A stretch of DNA of 64,000 nt, taken from contig WBVU01000003.1 of assembly GCA_009192285.1 (NCBI GenBank), positions 3,379,973 through 3,443,972 on the forward strand, written 5' to 3'. The position numbers were made by a program, and so were the translations under genes. Below are positions 1 to 10,638 of the stretch, in pieces. Under the pieces are notes generated by a model that was not told the DNA's origin, ran no database searches, and saw nothing but the letters and a program-made list of their open reading frames with translations. The stretch's first letter is position 1. Each line of letters starts with the position of its first letter. The DNA comes from Morchella semilibera. Its lineage: Eukaryota; Ascomycota; Pezizomycetes; Pezizales; Morchellaceae.

Positions 1-199
1 GCTTAACTGTGCACTGCCTGAATTATACTGCACAAGTCATCCCCCCCCCAGCCCTCTCTCTCCCTCTCTCTCCCTCTCTCTCCTGCTGTAACTAGGCTGG
101 AGCTCCAAGCTTTAACAAACTTGTGATATATCTATATATCTCTTGTTAGCTTGTAGTAGACGTCCCTTTACTTTTGTTTACCAACCCACCCTGCCAACG
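1..199. other. 5' flank with CT-rich microsatellite
   Basis: No gene is visible. A pyrimidine tract of CCCTCTCTCT units lies at about 52-82. It is followed by an AT-rich stretch leading to the ATG at 200. Such CT tracts are common in ascomycete core promoters, so this may be the promoter of the next gene. Confidence 0.5.
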
Positions 200-933
200 A
201 TGAAGCCTACAGACATCTTCTACACGGACTCAAAATCTGTCTCGATTACCATCATTACAACCTGCCCAGTTGGTAGTGATGAGCTATGCCCATCAGCTAG
301 TAGTACTCGCTGCTGCTTTCTGGCCGCCCGTCTGATACAGCTAATACTATCCTTAACGACCGCTGTGATTGATATCTATGTCCTGGCCCGTGTGTTTGAT
401 AGGTACGAACCCCTCCAGATTCTACAATGGCACAATACTAACCGCCCCCCACAATAGCCCCACAGGTGTTATGCCAGCCCTGAAAGGGACGCTTTTCCTC
501 ACTATAATAATAATAATCTTGACCCTTCCTCATACAATCACGGATATATACCGCCGGTACTACAGGAAGCCTAGTTTCTGCTCCCCTGGCGCCGCAATCT
601 TGCTCGAGGTCTACTACTTCTTATCCTACATCATTCTGCTGATATGTGTGGGCATGGTACACATCAAGGCGATTGGGGACCTTTGTGAGCTAGAGGCGGG
701 GATGATTGTAGATCGGCCTGACGAGATCTGTGCATTGTTGAAGGCAGAGATGATGGTTTTGGGCTTGACTACGTAAGTTCCTTCTAACATTGACGCATAA
801 TGTTAGATATATACTAATTCTTTTTTATTGTTGTAGATTCTTTTGGGTGCCAACGATGAAGATGGTCTACGAGAGTGTCAGAGATAATGGATGCCCGAGG
901 CGGAGTGTACGGGTCGCCGGTACAATCGTTTAA
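200..933 (+). CDS. MARVEL-like four-helix membrane protein, three exons
   Basis: Exons 200-402, 458-772 and 837-933 give a 204-residue protein. Intron 1 (403-457) starts GTACGA, has ATACTAAC as branch site and ends AATAG. Intron 2 (773-836) starts GTAAGT and ends TTGTAG. Joining them fuses hydrophobic segments that are otherwise in two frames. Helices are near residues 44-62, 80-98, 115-137 and 165-180, with charged loops between, a layout like fungal MARVEL-domain proteins. The last helix is preceded by the pattern CxLLKxE, also present in the minus-strand gene at 1860-2411 (CDILKLE). The two are therefore probably diverged paralogues facing each other. Function is unknown; family members associate with membranes and vesicles. 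The start is the first ATG in frame. The MARVEL call is an inference from topology, not a motif match. Confidence 0.6.
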
Positions 934-1859
934 TTTAATGCTGTTACGATATTATGGTGGATTGTATCCGGAGAGGATAGAGTGAGCGGTCATGGCTAGG
1001 GGAATGACTAGTACGCTTATACTATGATTTTAATATGTATGCTTATGAAGCTCTTCTCTTTTGTTTTAAGTAGTTATAGACCTTGAAATGAGACGATATC
1101 TAGCTGTAGTTCCACGCTATTCAACTTTTAAGATAGTACATGTAGTTAACCCCAAATCTGGGGTACTAAAGAAAAAAGGCGTCCAAAACATCTGCCCATG
1201 TCTAATATCTGCTAGGTGCTTGAGAAACTAGGGTACGCTAACTATAACGGTTTTAACGCCCGAATTGCGAGTGAGATTATATGAAGGCTTTTATATTAAA
1301 GCCAGCGCAACCCAGCTTCTGGTTCTAGATCTAAATAACTTTTTATATTTACCGTAGTAAATCCTAGAGCTCCCAAACACCCTTACTAGTCTAGTGCCTT
1401 TATTCCCTAAAGGCTAGCGCAAAGTAATTGATGGTTGATTTACCATGAGCCAGATATATCTAACTCAGATGACCTAGAGGGGTTAATATAGTACGAAACA
1501 ATTTTCAGGTTTTTCTTGCTTCTGGCTTTGAACCCACAGGATAAAAATTACCATTACACAATCCATAAAATAATACTATTATGAAATTCCTTCTTTATAA
1601 AAATTTGCTCTCTATCGATATCTATGTACGCATGTATATATAAACAGTATGACCCACATGAATCCGCTTCATAGCCCAATAAATGTCAAGTCGTAGGCGT
1701 CTCAGACGACTCTACATCTTCGAGGACCCTGTATCTGCAACACCTGCAATGGCCATTCTTATCCTTGTCCTTCCTAACCTGCGCCAGCGCAGCCAATATT
1801 ACTGACATTGTCAGTAGTGCTCTAAAATATAGCATCTCTGAATCAGCTTATGCAACTAG
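934..1859. other. Intergenic region between convergent genes
   Basis: AT-rich with no coding potential that I can support. It contains one TACATGTA octamer at 1137-1144. It must hold the 3' ends of both flanking convergent genes. Confidence 0.5.
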
Positions 1860-2411
1860 TTACACTCGAGAACCCGACGAGAGAAAATGGAGGACAAACG
1901 CTTCGATAGCAACCAGTGAAAATTCCAATTTCAAAATATCGCACCTAGTTTTCGTAACAAGGTATTGATCCCACGCACTCGAATCTACCCAGGCTTGTTT
2001 TGTATAGGGTGTTTCAGCCAAGCTAGCGCATCGATACTGTATTGCTACTCCTGCTGATACGAGGAGTGTCACTATGATAGCTGACCACATAATGAAGAAT
2101 AATAGGTCGACCGCAATGCCTGTGAGAGGGTGGAAAGGTTTTTGCCCGAAGTGATTGTAGAAGTGAAAAAGAATATAGATGGCCATGAGGCATCCGACAA
2201 GGATGGTGAATACGATACACCTACGTACACTGTATGAGTTTTAAACTATCAAATAATACTGAAAGATGATGGGTACAAACGCCCAAGAGTCATTGTTAAA
2301 CATCAGCACGCTTACGCCTACTATCGCTAAACTGACGATTAACTGAAGGGTGCGAATTATCGTAAATGGCTTTGAAGGCCAAAGTTCTAGGCTTGGCCGG
2401 TCGTCTGCCAT
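1860..2411 (-). CDS. MARVEL-like four-helix membrane protein, two exons
   Basis: Reading the minus strand, exon 1 is 2411-2260 and exon 2 is 2220-1860, giving 170 residues. The junction restores one frame through the second helix (CIVFTILVGCLMAIYILF). Four hydrophobic segments are visible: after the N-terminal polar stretch starting MADDRPSLELW, at the junction, around IMWSAIIVTLLVSAGVAI, and at the C-terminus. The segment CDILKLEFSL before the last helix matches CALLKAEMMV in the gene at 200-933. The proposed intron (2221-2259, GTATTA to CGTAG) is only 39 nt, short even for fungi, so this junction is the weak point. If it is wrong, the shortest supportable protein is the 108-residue C-terminal ORF. 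Function is unknown. Confidence 0.5.
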
Positions 2412-4400
2412 TTTGGCCACCTATCAAAACTAAAGCCGAGTTTAAGGTTGCAAGATATCTCAGTGCAGAAAAACTGTGGAAGACTTTTGAATCAGCTTTG
2501 CCAACTAACCATTGAGTAAGCAGTCAGTCAGTTGAGTGATATTTATTCTCACATTTGCAAGGGTTATGTGCTTGTGTACATGGAAAAATCAGGTTCTAAC
2601 AGTCATAAAACTGGAACGCCAAGGCTTGGGTTAGTATGAAAGGTCATAGTTATACATAATAGGTCCATAGGCTCTACTATAAATTAGAAGAAACTCACAC
2701 GCCCCCAATATTCCCATCAATCTCAGCCCCGTATACCTTGAAGACACGTCCATTGTCAACATGTACGGTACTTTATAAGTGCAGGCTCGGACCTAAAGCT
2801 GGGTCCTAATTTCCCTTCAGATCAGGTTTAGTAAGGCTTCCTAGCACGCATCTTGTATACTAATATAGTAAGCGATAGGGCACCCTAGACCCTTGACAGG
2901 CGCCAATCGCTGTCTCTCCGGTGAGGCCTCGAACCGTGGCTGGCCAGCGAATAAGAGCCGTCATTCAGAGCAAATCAGGTTCGCTAGGCGATCCCACCCC
3001 TCGTATATACCCAAGAGGAGAAATGCAATATGCAATCAAGCTCAACAAGGCCGGCGAAATACGGCAGAGTAGCTAAGACCAGGTTGTGTTCCATTTGGGT
3101 AGCACAGCCTTGAGGGACTGCAGATCCTGGATGACGGGGCTAGAAATGGTATCGTGGGGTCCCGAGCCCTCAAATTCCCGAAACCCGAGTCCCGTCTGAT
3201 AAACCCCTGTAACGGCCGTACAAAACGGGTAATTGAGACTGGTTAATACACATTTCTATTTTAAGCTCCTATGTATCAATTTAGCTCAACTTTTAACCTT
3301 ATGTGGAGTTAGTCACAGTTTCGTCATACTGTTCATACTGTTTTATAACAATTATGCGTACGTGCATTGCCACCACCACCACTCAGAACAGTCTGCATAG
3401 GGGGTATAGTTAAACGTTAAATAACACTGCAAAATCTGAGAATCTTCGTCGGGACACACAGGGTCCAAGGGCTGTCTCTTCTTGGCCTATTGTCTCAGAC
3501 TCGAATTTTGCGGTATATCGAAACGAACCAGATCATGATAAAGAAGGCAGCAGCTGTAGGCTAAGTGAGTGTAGGATACACCTCAAGTCGGAATCACTCG
3601 AGGTGAAGATTATGAACTGACTGTCTCCTGTGTCCCCAAGCCCTATATTTGTTGTGGTAATCTGTTCCCTAAAAAACAAAACGCGTCGAAAAACCTACAA
3701 GATAAGTTTTCAGGTACAGCTCTGGCAGCTAATTTCCCGTAACTGGGGTTGACTCTTTTATCAAGCTGTTCACCCTCGTATGGCCCCAGTTGTGTATTGA
3801 TGAGTTGTTCTTTTGTTATAAATCCTGCAAGAACCACTGCATGAGAAGCACCGGCCATAATGATCGGGCGAGTGATACATTGTGACGTGTTCTCTAGGGT
3901 TAGGGTTGTATTGTCTCTTTGCGAACACTTTCTAAGCCTAAGGGACGTTTTTATGACCGTTTTATTTTATAGAAAGTTCCAATCAGAATATATCTAGAAA
4001 TCGAGTGCATGTGTATTTGTAACGCCCTCAGCTAGCATAGCGGGCGTATCAAGTACATGTAATTATTACCAGTGATCTACAGCGCATCTAACTGCTAGTA
4101 TTTAATGGTATTATTTTCACAGGACAAGACGACCTATTATATTATCGCGTAGTAAATATACTCTAACTGAGTGTGCATGGCCTTTGTCAGAGCTTATAAT
4201 TATGTATTCTCGGTTAGGCTATCCACTCTCAAACCCTGTTCATGCGGCTCCTACGAATTACTACCAGATCATCAATCATCACAAATTCTTACGAGGGTAT
4301 CAATAATGAATATCTTACACTTCCATCGAATTCGACACGTAGTATCGCTACCTTTATAAGAACAACTGAAAAGTCCGATATCCAACTCAATCCCTTGAAC
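2412..4400. other. Intergenic region
   Basis: About 2 kb with no supported gene. A 71-codon minus ORF (3643-3858) starts with ATG but resembles nothing I recognise. Two tandem TTAGGG units lie near 3895-3906 and are too few to be a telomeric tract. One TACATGTA octamer is at 4054-4061. The 3' part should contain the promoter of the pirin gene. Confidence 0.4.
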
Positions 4401-5582
4401 ATGCGAACTTTCGAAAGCATAGTTGTCTGTCTCTTCGCGCTCTACCTCACCTATTATTGCCGTCGCCACTACTCGTCTACCTCTGAACAGATCCTCGAAG
4501 CTGTCACGCCCGTTTTCGAAAATATTCAGAACTCAAACATAATGAGCTCAATCAAAGATGTCCTCCTCCCTGCAGCCACTACAGGAACACCAACAGCCGG
4601 TACACTCTTCGAAGCACCCACTGTGGTCCCGGATACCCCTTCAACACTCACTACTCCCCGCCGAGTCACAAAGGCCTTCGAAGCAATTGAGCAATCTGAA
4701 GGGGCCGGAGCACGTGTCCGCCGTTCTGTTGGCACTGCACAGCTCAGGAACTTTAGCCCGTTTCTTATGCTAGATCACTTCACCATTGGCCCTGGTGCTG
4801 GTTTCCCTGACCACCCACACCGTGGACAGGAAACGATAACTTATCTCCTCTCCGGCTCTGTCGACCACGAAGACTTCGCTGGAAACAAAGGTACCATCGG
4901 CCCTGGTGACCTCCAATTCATGACCGCTGGCAAGGGCATCATGCACGCAGAGATGCCCGGGCTTGCATCCACCACCCCTAACGTTGGCCTCCAACTCTGG
5001 GTAGATCTCCCCATGGCCCTCAAGTTCTGTGAACCCAGATACCGCGACCTAAAGGGTGAGGAGATCCCAGTCGTGGAAGCAGATGAAGGGAAGGTGAGCA
5101 TCAAGGTCATTTCGGGAGAGTCGCAGGGCGTGGGGAGTGTCAGGGAGCTTGCGTATACGCCTGTTTGGATCTTAGATGTGACAATCAAGGCTGGAGGGAC
5201 TTTGAGACAGATCCTGCCGAAAGTGTGGAACGCATTCCTCTATATCCTAGAAGGCAGCATAATTGTTGAAGGGAAGGACATCGCGACATTCCATAACGTG
5301 GTGTTTGAACAGGAGGGGGATGGCATTGTCGTTGAGGGCAAGACCGATGCAAGGTTTAGTATGTTTCCCATTCCAAACCCTCGCTAGGAGATTCCATATG
5401 CTAACCTGATGAAAGTTATTATTGCTGGCCAACCTTTAGACCAGCCGGTTGTTCAACATGGGCCGTTCGTTCTGAACACTAAGGAGCAAGTGTATGAAGC
5501 CATGAGGGACTACCACGGTTATCAGAACGGCTTTGAGAGGGCAGAGGGTTGGAGGTCCGAAATCGGGAAACGGATGGATTAG
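4401..5582 (+). CDS. Pirin-family protein with N-terminal hydrophobic segment
   Basis: Exons 4401-5358 and 5416-5582 give 374 residues. The cupin core carries the four metal ligands of pirins: His138 and His140 in DHPHRG, and His182 and Glu184 in MHAEMP. The C-terminal pirin domain ends IIIAGQPLDQPVVQHGPFV and continues to the stop. Without splicing the frame hits TAG at 5385. That stop lies inside a 57-nt intron (GTATGT donor, TGCTAAC branch site, GAAAG acceptor) whose removal restores the conserved C-terminus. Known pirins bind Fe(II) and act as nuclear cofactors or quercetin dioxygenases; the role here is not known. Residues 7-20 form a hydrophobic segment unlike cytosolic pirins, suggesting a signal anchor. 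An alternative start at residue 48 (MSSIKD, 4542) would give a soluble form. An in-frame ATG upstream at 4242 is judged less likely. Confidence 0.88.
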
Positions 5583-6034
5583 ACAGCTGTCTTTCCTTCC
5601 CTCTCCCCTCCCCCTTTCTTTTTTATTGTAATGTAAATAATCGGCGCTATTTGATGGTTATTGTTAGTATTATTGAGCACTGTTCCAATACAATATTACT
5701 GTTGTTCCAATACAATATTGAGAAGATTGTTGAGCCAGTGTATGTTGATTGTTTTTTTTTTCTTAGCCCATACTAGACTACATGTACCGTATTTATAGCA
5801 TTGAAATAACATATTTGTACAAAGCCCCCCGCGGCGGGTCACAGTTGACTTTGGTTGTATTCTTACCTACATAGTAAAGAGATCAGTATGGCAGACATGT
5901 CGTTATCAGCCATGTCGTTATCAGTCATGTTTTCCTGTCAGGGTCCATTCTAACATAGGGCTACATGTAGCCAACCCTCTAGTCCAAAGCATTGAAACAC
6001 GGTTTAGATAAGGAAAAGGCGCTAACAACCACAT
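5583..6034. other. Intergenic region, pirin 3' UTR to tRNA
   Basis: A pyrimidine-rich stretch follows the pirin stop codon. A short repeat, GTTCCAATACAATATT, occurs twice near 5682-5720. TACATGTA occurs at 5779-5786 and 5962-5969. An 'atgtcgttatcag' unit is tandemly repeated near 5897-5927. No gene seen. Confidence 0.5.
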
Positions 6035-6106
6035 AGCAACATGGCGCAGCGGAAGCGCGCCGGGCTCATAACCCGGAGGTCCCTCGATCGAAACGAGGTG
6101 TTGCTA
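6035..6106 (+). tRNA. Initiator tRNA-Met (CAU)
   Basis: The 72-nt sequence folds into a complete cloverleaf without an intron. The acceptor stem AGCAACA/TGTTGCT pairs over 7 bp, with A as discriminator. The anticodon loop CTCATAA sits on a GGG/CCC-closed stem and has anticodon CAT. The T stem is CCTCG/CGAGG. Two features mark it as the initiator rather than elongator tRNA: the A1-U72 pair, and the T loop reading ATCGAAA where elongators have TTC. Internal Pol III promoter boxes are TGGCGCAGCGG (A box) and GATCGAAAC (B box). It serves cytosolic translation initiation. Confidence 0.95.
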
Positions 6107-6129
6107 AAGTTCAAATCTTTTGTCAAGCG

Positions 6130-6143
6130 TTTTTTTTTTTTTT
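6130..6143 (+). terminator. RNA polymerase III T-run terminator
   Basis: An uninterrupted run of 14 T begins 24 nt after the mature 3' end of the initiator tRNA. This is the expected Pol III stop signal. Confidence 0.8.
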
Positions 6144-6841
6144 ACTTTTCCTTCTCCATACATTACCCCCCACATGCCCCACGTAATATAGATAAAGGTT
6201 AAAACCCAGCACACTAGGTTTATTCTCCATATCTACGTGAGCTCATGAAGATTGACTGGTGCAACAGGTTATACATAATTGTTGTCACCGGGTCGTGACA
6301 ATGTTGCGTCACATTCCATCACTCGCTGTACTAGATTTCATACCATCATAAATATCGTGATTGCTTGATCAATAAACATCGTGCAAATATAGAAAAAATC
6401 TTATAGTTAAAATTAAAGGATAAAAAGGGAATCATAAGCAGAAGTTGAATTCGAAATAAAAGGAAAACACCTGACCAGAAAAGCATGTCCATCACATCCC
6501 CCACAGAACAAATTTCTCGGGCCCCTTCGGTTTTAGTAAGAGGCTTCGAGATATACAAGACCGTTCCTTTTTTACACATAAACTCGTGCGCAACACATAC
6601 ACAATTGTTGAACATCAGCAACGAAAACTGAAAAACAGAAGAAAATCACCCCCACCGTCCCCGCGCAATGCAAAAGACAGATAGAACATGAACCGGAAAA
6701 CGTGGTCACATGACGTTAAACCCTACTCCAGGCCATACCGACTGCGCTATCTCCTTGCTTGTTGTCGGGCCAATGCACTCCTTGTACCAGCTGCTGCACC
6801 TGTAGGTGCCCTGACCGCCCCTGCTCCAAGTGTAGGCTTCT
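6144..6841. other. Intergenic region
   Basis: AT-rich spacer between the tRNA and the stop codon of the minus-strand gene at 6842. Its right part is probably that gene's 3' UTR. No gene or repeat that I can support. Confidence 0.5.
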
Positions 6842-9178
6842 TTAGTCCGGAATTTTGAGCTGAACCCCCCCAAGTGGAACATTCCCCGCACCAGTAAGAC
6901 CGCCGAGCACCTTCTTCTCCGCTTGTTGTCTAGGAATTGGCGCCTTCCTCATTGAGACCCCTGAGTTCGCAGACTCATCTCTAGGCCGTTTCTTTCCCGC
7001 ATTTTGAGGTGGTACAGCCTGAACTTGTCCTATCTTCGATGACGAGGTCGATTGCCCAGCCCCTCTCCCGCGCTCCAACCTGCTTGCTGGTCTGTCAATT
7101 GCCATCCGACTGCTAGGCCTGTCAATTGCCATTCGACTGCTAGGCCTATCCACTGTCCTACTCTCGGATGCTGCTCGATCCACTCTACTCACTGGTTTCG
7201 CGATGGCTCTACCCTCTGAAGGTGCCCGACCCGCTCTGTTCACAGGCCCTGAGCTTGCACCATGTCTGTCGTTTTCAACAGATCGCTCATCTGACACTGG
7301 GGCATCGTTTTGGGCGTTTTCAGTGGGAACATCTGGCGGCGTTACTGTTTCAGCGGCATCGGTTGTTGCTTGAGATGCGGCGTGCGCAAATTTACAGCAG
7401 GCGCCAAATTTCCGCTCCATCTCGAGAAAGCACCACGTTTCCTCTGCTGCCATACGTGCACGGCGTTCCCCATTTAGAGCCGCAACGGCCCTTTGAAGGC
7501 TGACCGTTGTATTCTCAAGTTCCTCCTCCAGTTGGGTAATACGAGCTTTAAGACTTGTAATTGAACTATTATCTGGAAGACTATTTTTGATGGGGGAAAC
7601 CTTTTCTACTTTGACATCGGGGGGTGCTGGTGCTGGTGGGGCAGAACTAGACCGTATGCGTGCGCGGCGAAAATGGGAGGGAACGGTTATTTCCGGTTTA
7701 GATATTTCCTCTACAATCTCTAGTTGTTCAGTCTCGTCAGTTTTGGTGAAGTTTGTCGACTTTTGGGCAGAACTTTTAGCTGGGCTCTTCGCAGAACCCT
7801 TGGAGGGGCTCTTTGCCGGGCTCTTAGATTTCTTAGTAGTCTCTGGGACGGATTCGACGATATCCTCCGCTTCCTTCTCTTTGACAGGTGGAAGATATCC
7901 CTTCAAAGCCTCCAAATCCACAGAACTGAATTTTCTAAACTCTTGAGTCTCCCTTCTTCTCTGCTCTTCCTTTTTCTCCTCCGCAGTCAATTTCATTGGT
8001 GTAATGCTTTCAAAAAGACCAAGAAATGCCTTTACAGGCGATTTCGAGCCTGCGCGAGAACTTCGACTCTTCCTAGCTGTTCTTGGAGTTTCTTTTGCGG
8101 GTGATCGGCGGCGCTTCCTAACTGTTATTGGGGTATCTACTGGTGGATTAAATTTGATTTTCTTTTCAGGCGACAAGTCAAAAAAGTCGTCGAAATTGAC
8201 CGGAGCTTGGCCAGGGGTCTGAGCGGATAGTATGCCCTCCAGATGTCGAATCTTAGCTTCTTTCTCCCGTAACTGAGTGCTTAATTGGCCTTCAACACTC
8301 AATCCATACGCTTCTATACCAGAAGGCGACCCTTGAATGGTGTTTAGCCTGTGGGGTGTTGCGGACGAGAGAGTGAGGTTGTTGATATTGTCTTCGGAAA
8401 ACGCTGAGGGCAGAATATCAGGATTAGCGAATGTTGATGGGTCTAATTGGAACGCGCTGGGCGTCCCAAAAAGGTTCCGACTATTCGCCAAGAGTCTTCT
8501 AGCGGGCGTTGTTTGTGACTTTGTTGAGTAATGCAGGCCTGGGAATTGGCGCTGAAGAGGAGTACTCATATTCAAAGAATTGCTGTTTTTATTAAGATTT
8601 ATTGCGACAGTTTTATCGAGATCTGCGTATTCGACTTCGAAGTCCTCTTCCTCTGATGATGAGTCCATCACCTCCTCATTTACCTCCCCTTCCTTCTCCT
8701 CCTCCTCCTCCTCCTTCTCCTCCCCCTTCTCCTCCTTCTTCTCCCCCTCCTTACCCACTATCTCCCCATCCATTGCCTCCTCATCAGCCTCCTCATCAAC
8801 CTCCTCATCTGAACCCGAATCTGGGCCTGAAGATCGAGAGGATTGACGGGCAGGTGAGTCAAGGTCCTTACCCCGTCGTGCGCCGCTAGTTTGTCCAGGA
8901 TGATACTTCCCACCTCTCTGTGGGGGTCTACCTCTTGGTGTTTCTAATTCCTGAGGCCCAAGCATATTGAGTGGAGTAGGTGTATCCATGTTCGAGTAGG
9001 CACCCTCAAGTTGAGTGCGCGTTGCTTTCGGTGTGGATTCGTCGTTATCTGACCCGTGCATGTTGTGGTTGCGAGTACTAGGTGTGGGAGCAGGCACTAA
9101 AGATCGAGGTGTGTCGAAATAGGCGGTATCATCTCCGGGTGGTAGCGGGACAGAAGCTGCATCTGAAGGCGAGTCCAT
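6842..9178 (-). CDS. Large acidic and basic low-complexity protein with coiled coil
   Basis: Single exon of 778 residues from the ATG at 9178 (MDSPSD). An upstream in-frame ATG at 9283 would add 35 residues including a run of 12 prolines encoded by a GGT/ACC microsatellite; I take that as 5' UTR. The protein has TP/SP-rich N-terminal stretches, then a very acidic tract at residues 120-188 dominated by E and D. A basic region follows with KRRRSPAK and repeated SPAKS/PSKGS units, then a predicted coiled coil (SLKARITQLEEELENTTVSL). Near the C-terminus a near-exact repeat AIDRPSSRM occurs twice plus one AIDRPASRL. Many SP/TP sites beside basic residues suggest a CDK-regulated nuclear or spindle protein, but I recognise no named family. 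It shares a 1.5 kb promoter region with the divergent KEN-box gene at 10639. Confidence 0.8.
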   Translation of the reverse strand: MDSPSDAASVPLPPGDDTAYFDTPRSLVPAPTPSTRNHNMHGSDNDESTPKATRTQLEGAYSNMDTPTPLNMLGPQELETPRGRPPQRGGKYHPGQTSGARRGKDLDSPARQSSRSSGPDSGSDEEVDEEADEEAMDGEIVGKEGEKKEEKGEEKEEEEEEKEGEVNEEVMDSSSEEEDFEVEYADLDKTVAINLNKNSNSLNMSTPLQRQFPGLHYSTKSQTTPARRLLANSRNLFGTPSAFQLDPSTFANPDILPSAFSEDNINNLTLSSATPHRLNTIQGSPSGIEAYGLSVEGQLSTQLREKEAKIRHLEGILSAQTPGQAPVNFDDFFDLSPEKKIKFNPPVDTPITVRKRRRSPAKETPRTARKSRSSRAGSKSPVKAFLGLFESITPMKLTAEEKKEEQRRRETQEFRKFSSVDLEALKGYLPPVKEKEAEDIVESVPETTKKSKSPAKSPSKGSAKSPAKSSAQKSTNFTKTDETEQLEIVEEISKPEITVPSHFRRARIRSSSAPPAPAPPDVKVEKVSPIKNSLPDNSSITSLKARITQLEEELENTTVSLQRAVAALNGERRARMAAEETWCFLEMERKFGACCKFAHAASQATTDAAETVTPPDVPTENAQNDAPVSDERSVENDRHGASSGPVNRAGRAPSEGRAIAKPVSRVDRAASESRTVDRPSSRMAIDRPSSRMAIDRPASRLERGRGAGQSTSSSKIGQVQAVPPQNAGKKRPRDESANSGVSMRKAPIPRQQAEKKVLGGLTGAGNVPLGGVQLKIPD

Positions 9179-10638
9179 GGCTGGTGGTGGTGGTGGTGGT
9201 GGTGGTGGTGGTGGTGGTTTGTAACAGGATAGTGGAGGTGTAGGTAGACTGGAAGAGGAATGTATGATATCTCGCGTATGCAAGGAGTCAAGTACAGACT
9301 ACTTTTGTAGATGATGTATATAGATGGACGGATTGTTATTGATGGCGGGGGAGGGGGAGGGGAGGGGAGGGGAGTGCAGGAGGGAGGAAGAGGTTAAACA
9401 AGGGGCAAGTGTATTTAACAAAGAAAGAAGCGGTTGTTTTTTTGATGGTGTTTTTGCCAGTTAAGAAGTCTGCTTTGTGCGGTGTCGCTATGGCAACGGT
9501 AGGGCGACACAGGGATAAACAAAAGATATCTGTTCAACAAATCTTTCTCCGGCAGCGACTCTGCAACGCGCAAGATCAAGTCTGGCGCCATCTCTCTTTC
9601 TCACTCTCTCTCACTCTTTTGAAATCGCTTTGACGCCTCTTCATATTCTTCAACACAATATTTCATCTGTAGATTGGGCAGAGTCCTAATATCTAAAGTA
9701 AAAAGTAAAGTACATACATCTTACGTACATGTATGTACTTGCAACTTGTAGATATTGCCCGCTCCCACATCTCATCCATCCCACCACACTTCTTCTCTAC
9801 GTAGCATCCTCGCTAGCCACTATTAGCCTCTATCGTGTTCCCAATTCTATTTACAGGATCTCTTTTTTTCTTGTTGTAAAGTGCCCGCCTTTCTTTTCCA
9901 TCATAACTTGATCGCTTTCTTCTCCCCTTTCAGAAGTATATACCACCCCCCCCCCCCTTCTGTCCTGCATACTGGTACCTACATACGACCAGCATACTCT
10001 TTTCCAGGACACGAACTCCTCCTCCTCCTTCTCCTCCCCAACCCCACACGTGCTAGTATAGCGTCCACTGTCCACTGTCTGTGCCGGTTCATTCGGTTTC
10101 GCACTTGGTCATTCACTCACTTACCACAACCACTCATAACACTTACCACACACTCCTTCCTGAGTTTCCTCAACCTCCATTCCTTCCTCAACCAACCCCG
10201 ACATCCAGCCAACCCATCTTCTACTTCAACGCGTTTATCCGTTGCCTCAATTTCTGTCCGTTAACAACCCTCCTGTTGCCTCATATTCTGCTACCACCAC
10301 TACCCTATACTTTTCAACTCATTTTACCGTGATCCACTGGACGTGGCTATGCAGAGGGCTCTTCTCTAACCGCCCACTCCCAGACGTACACGAAGGAGTC
10401 CGTCCCCTTTGTGAAGGAGTGTTTTGTGCATCAGACTTTCAAGATCTCGGTTCATTTGAATATTCCCTTTAAACTCCTTGCGTCCGGTTTTTGTTTCAAC
10501 ATTTCTTGAAAAAAAAAAAAAAAAAGAAGGAAAGAAAAAAAGGTATTTATTTCAATTATCCCAACTATATTTAAATTACATTCATATATATCACATACTA
10601 ATTCTCTATTAGATCTTCTGTCCGGCCCAAAAGTGATA
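9179..10638. promoter_or_regulatory. Shared divergent promoter region
   Basis: About 1.46 kb separates the starts of the minus-strand gene (9178) and the plus-strand gene (10639). It holds a GGT trinucleotide run (9181-9219), a G-rich purine tract of GGGGA/GGGAGG units (about 9347-9390), a TACATGTA at 9726-9733, CT-rich stretches (about 9590-9620 and 9990-10040), a C run (9950-9958) and a poly(A) tract (10509-10526). No additional gene is supported. Regulatory function is inferred from position only. Confidence 0.5.

Noticed and set aside
3643-3858. 71-codon minus-strand ORF starting MAGASHAVVLAGF
   Set aside because: ATG start and reasonable composition, but no recognisable family, no convincing second exon and no neighbours that support it.
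3893-3908. TTAGGG-TTAGGG telomere-like sequence
   Set aside because: Only two units; too short to be an internal telomeric tract.
8602-8889. Proline-rich plus-strand ORF
   Set aside because: It is the antisense shadow of the Glu-rich tract of the minus-strand gene.
9971-9995. ACATACGACCA resembles the start of fungal 5S rRNA
   Set aside because: The match stops after 11 bases; the following sequence lacks the conserved 5S internal control region.
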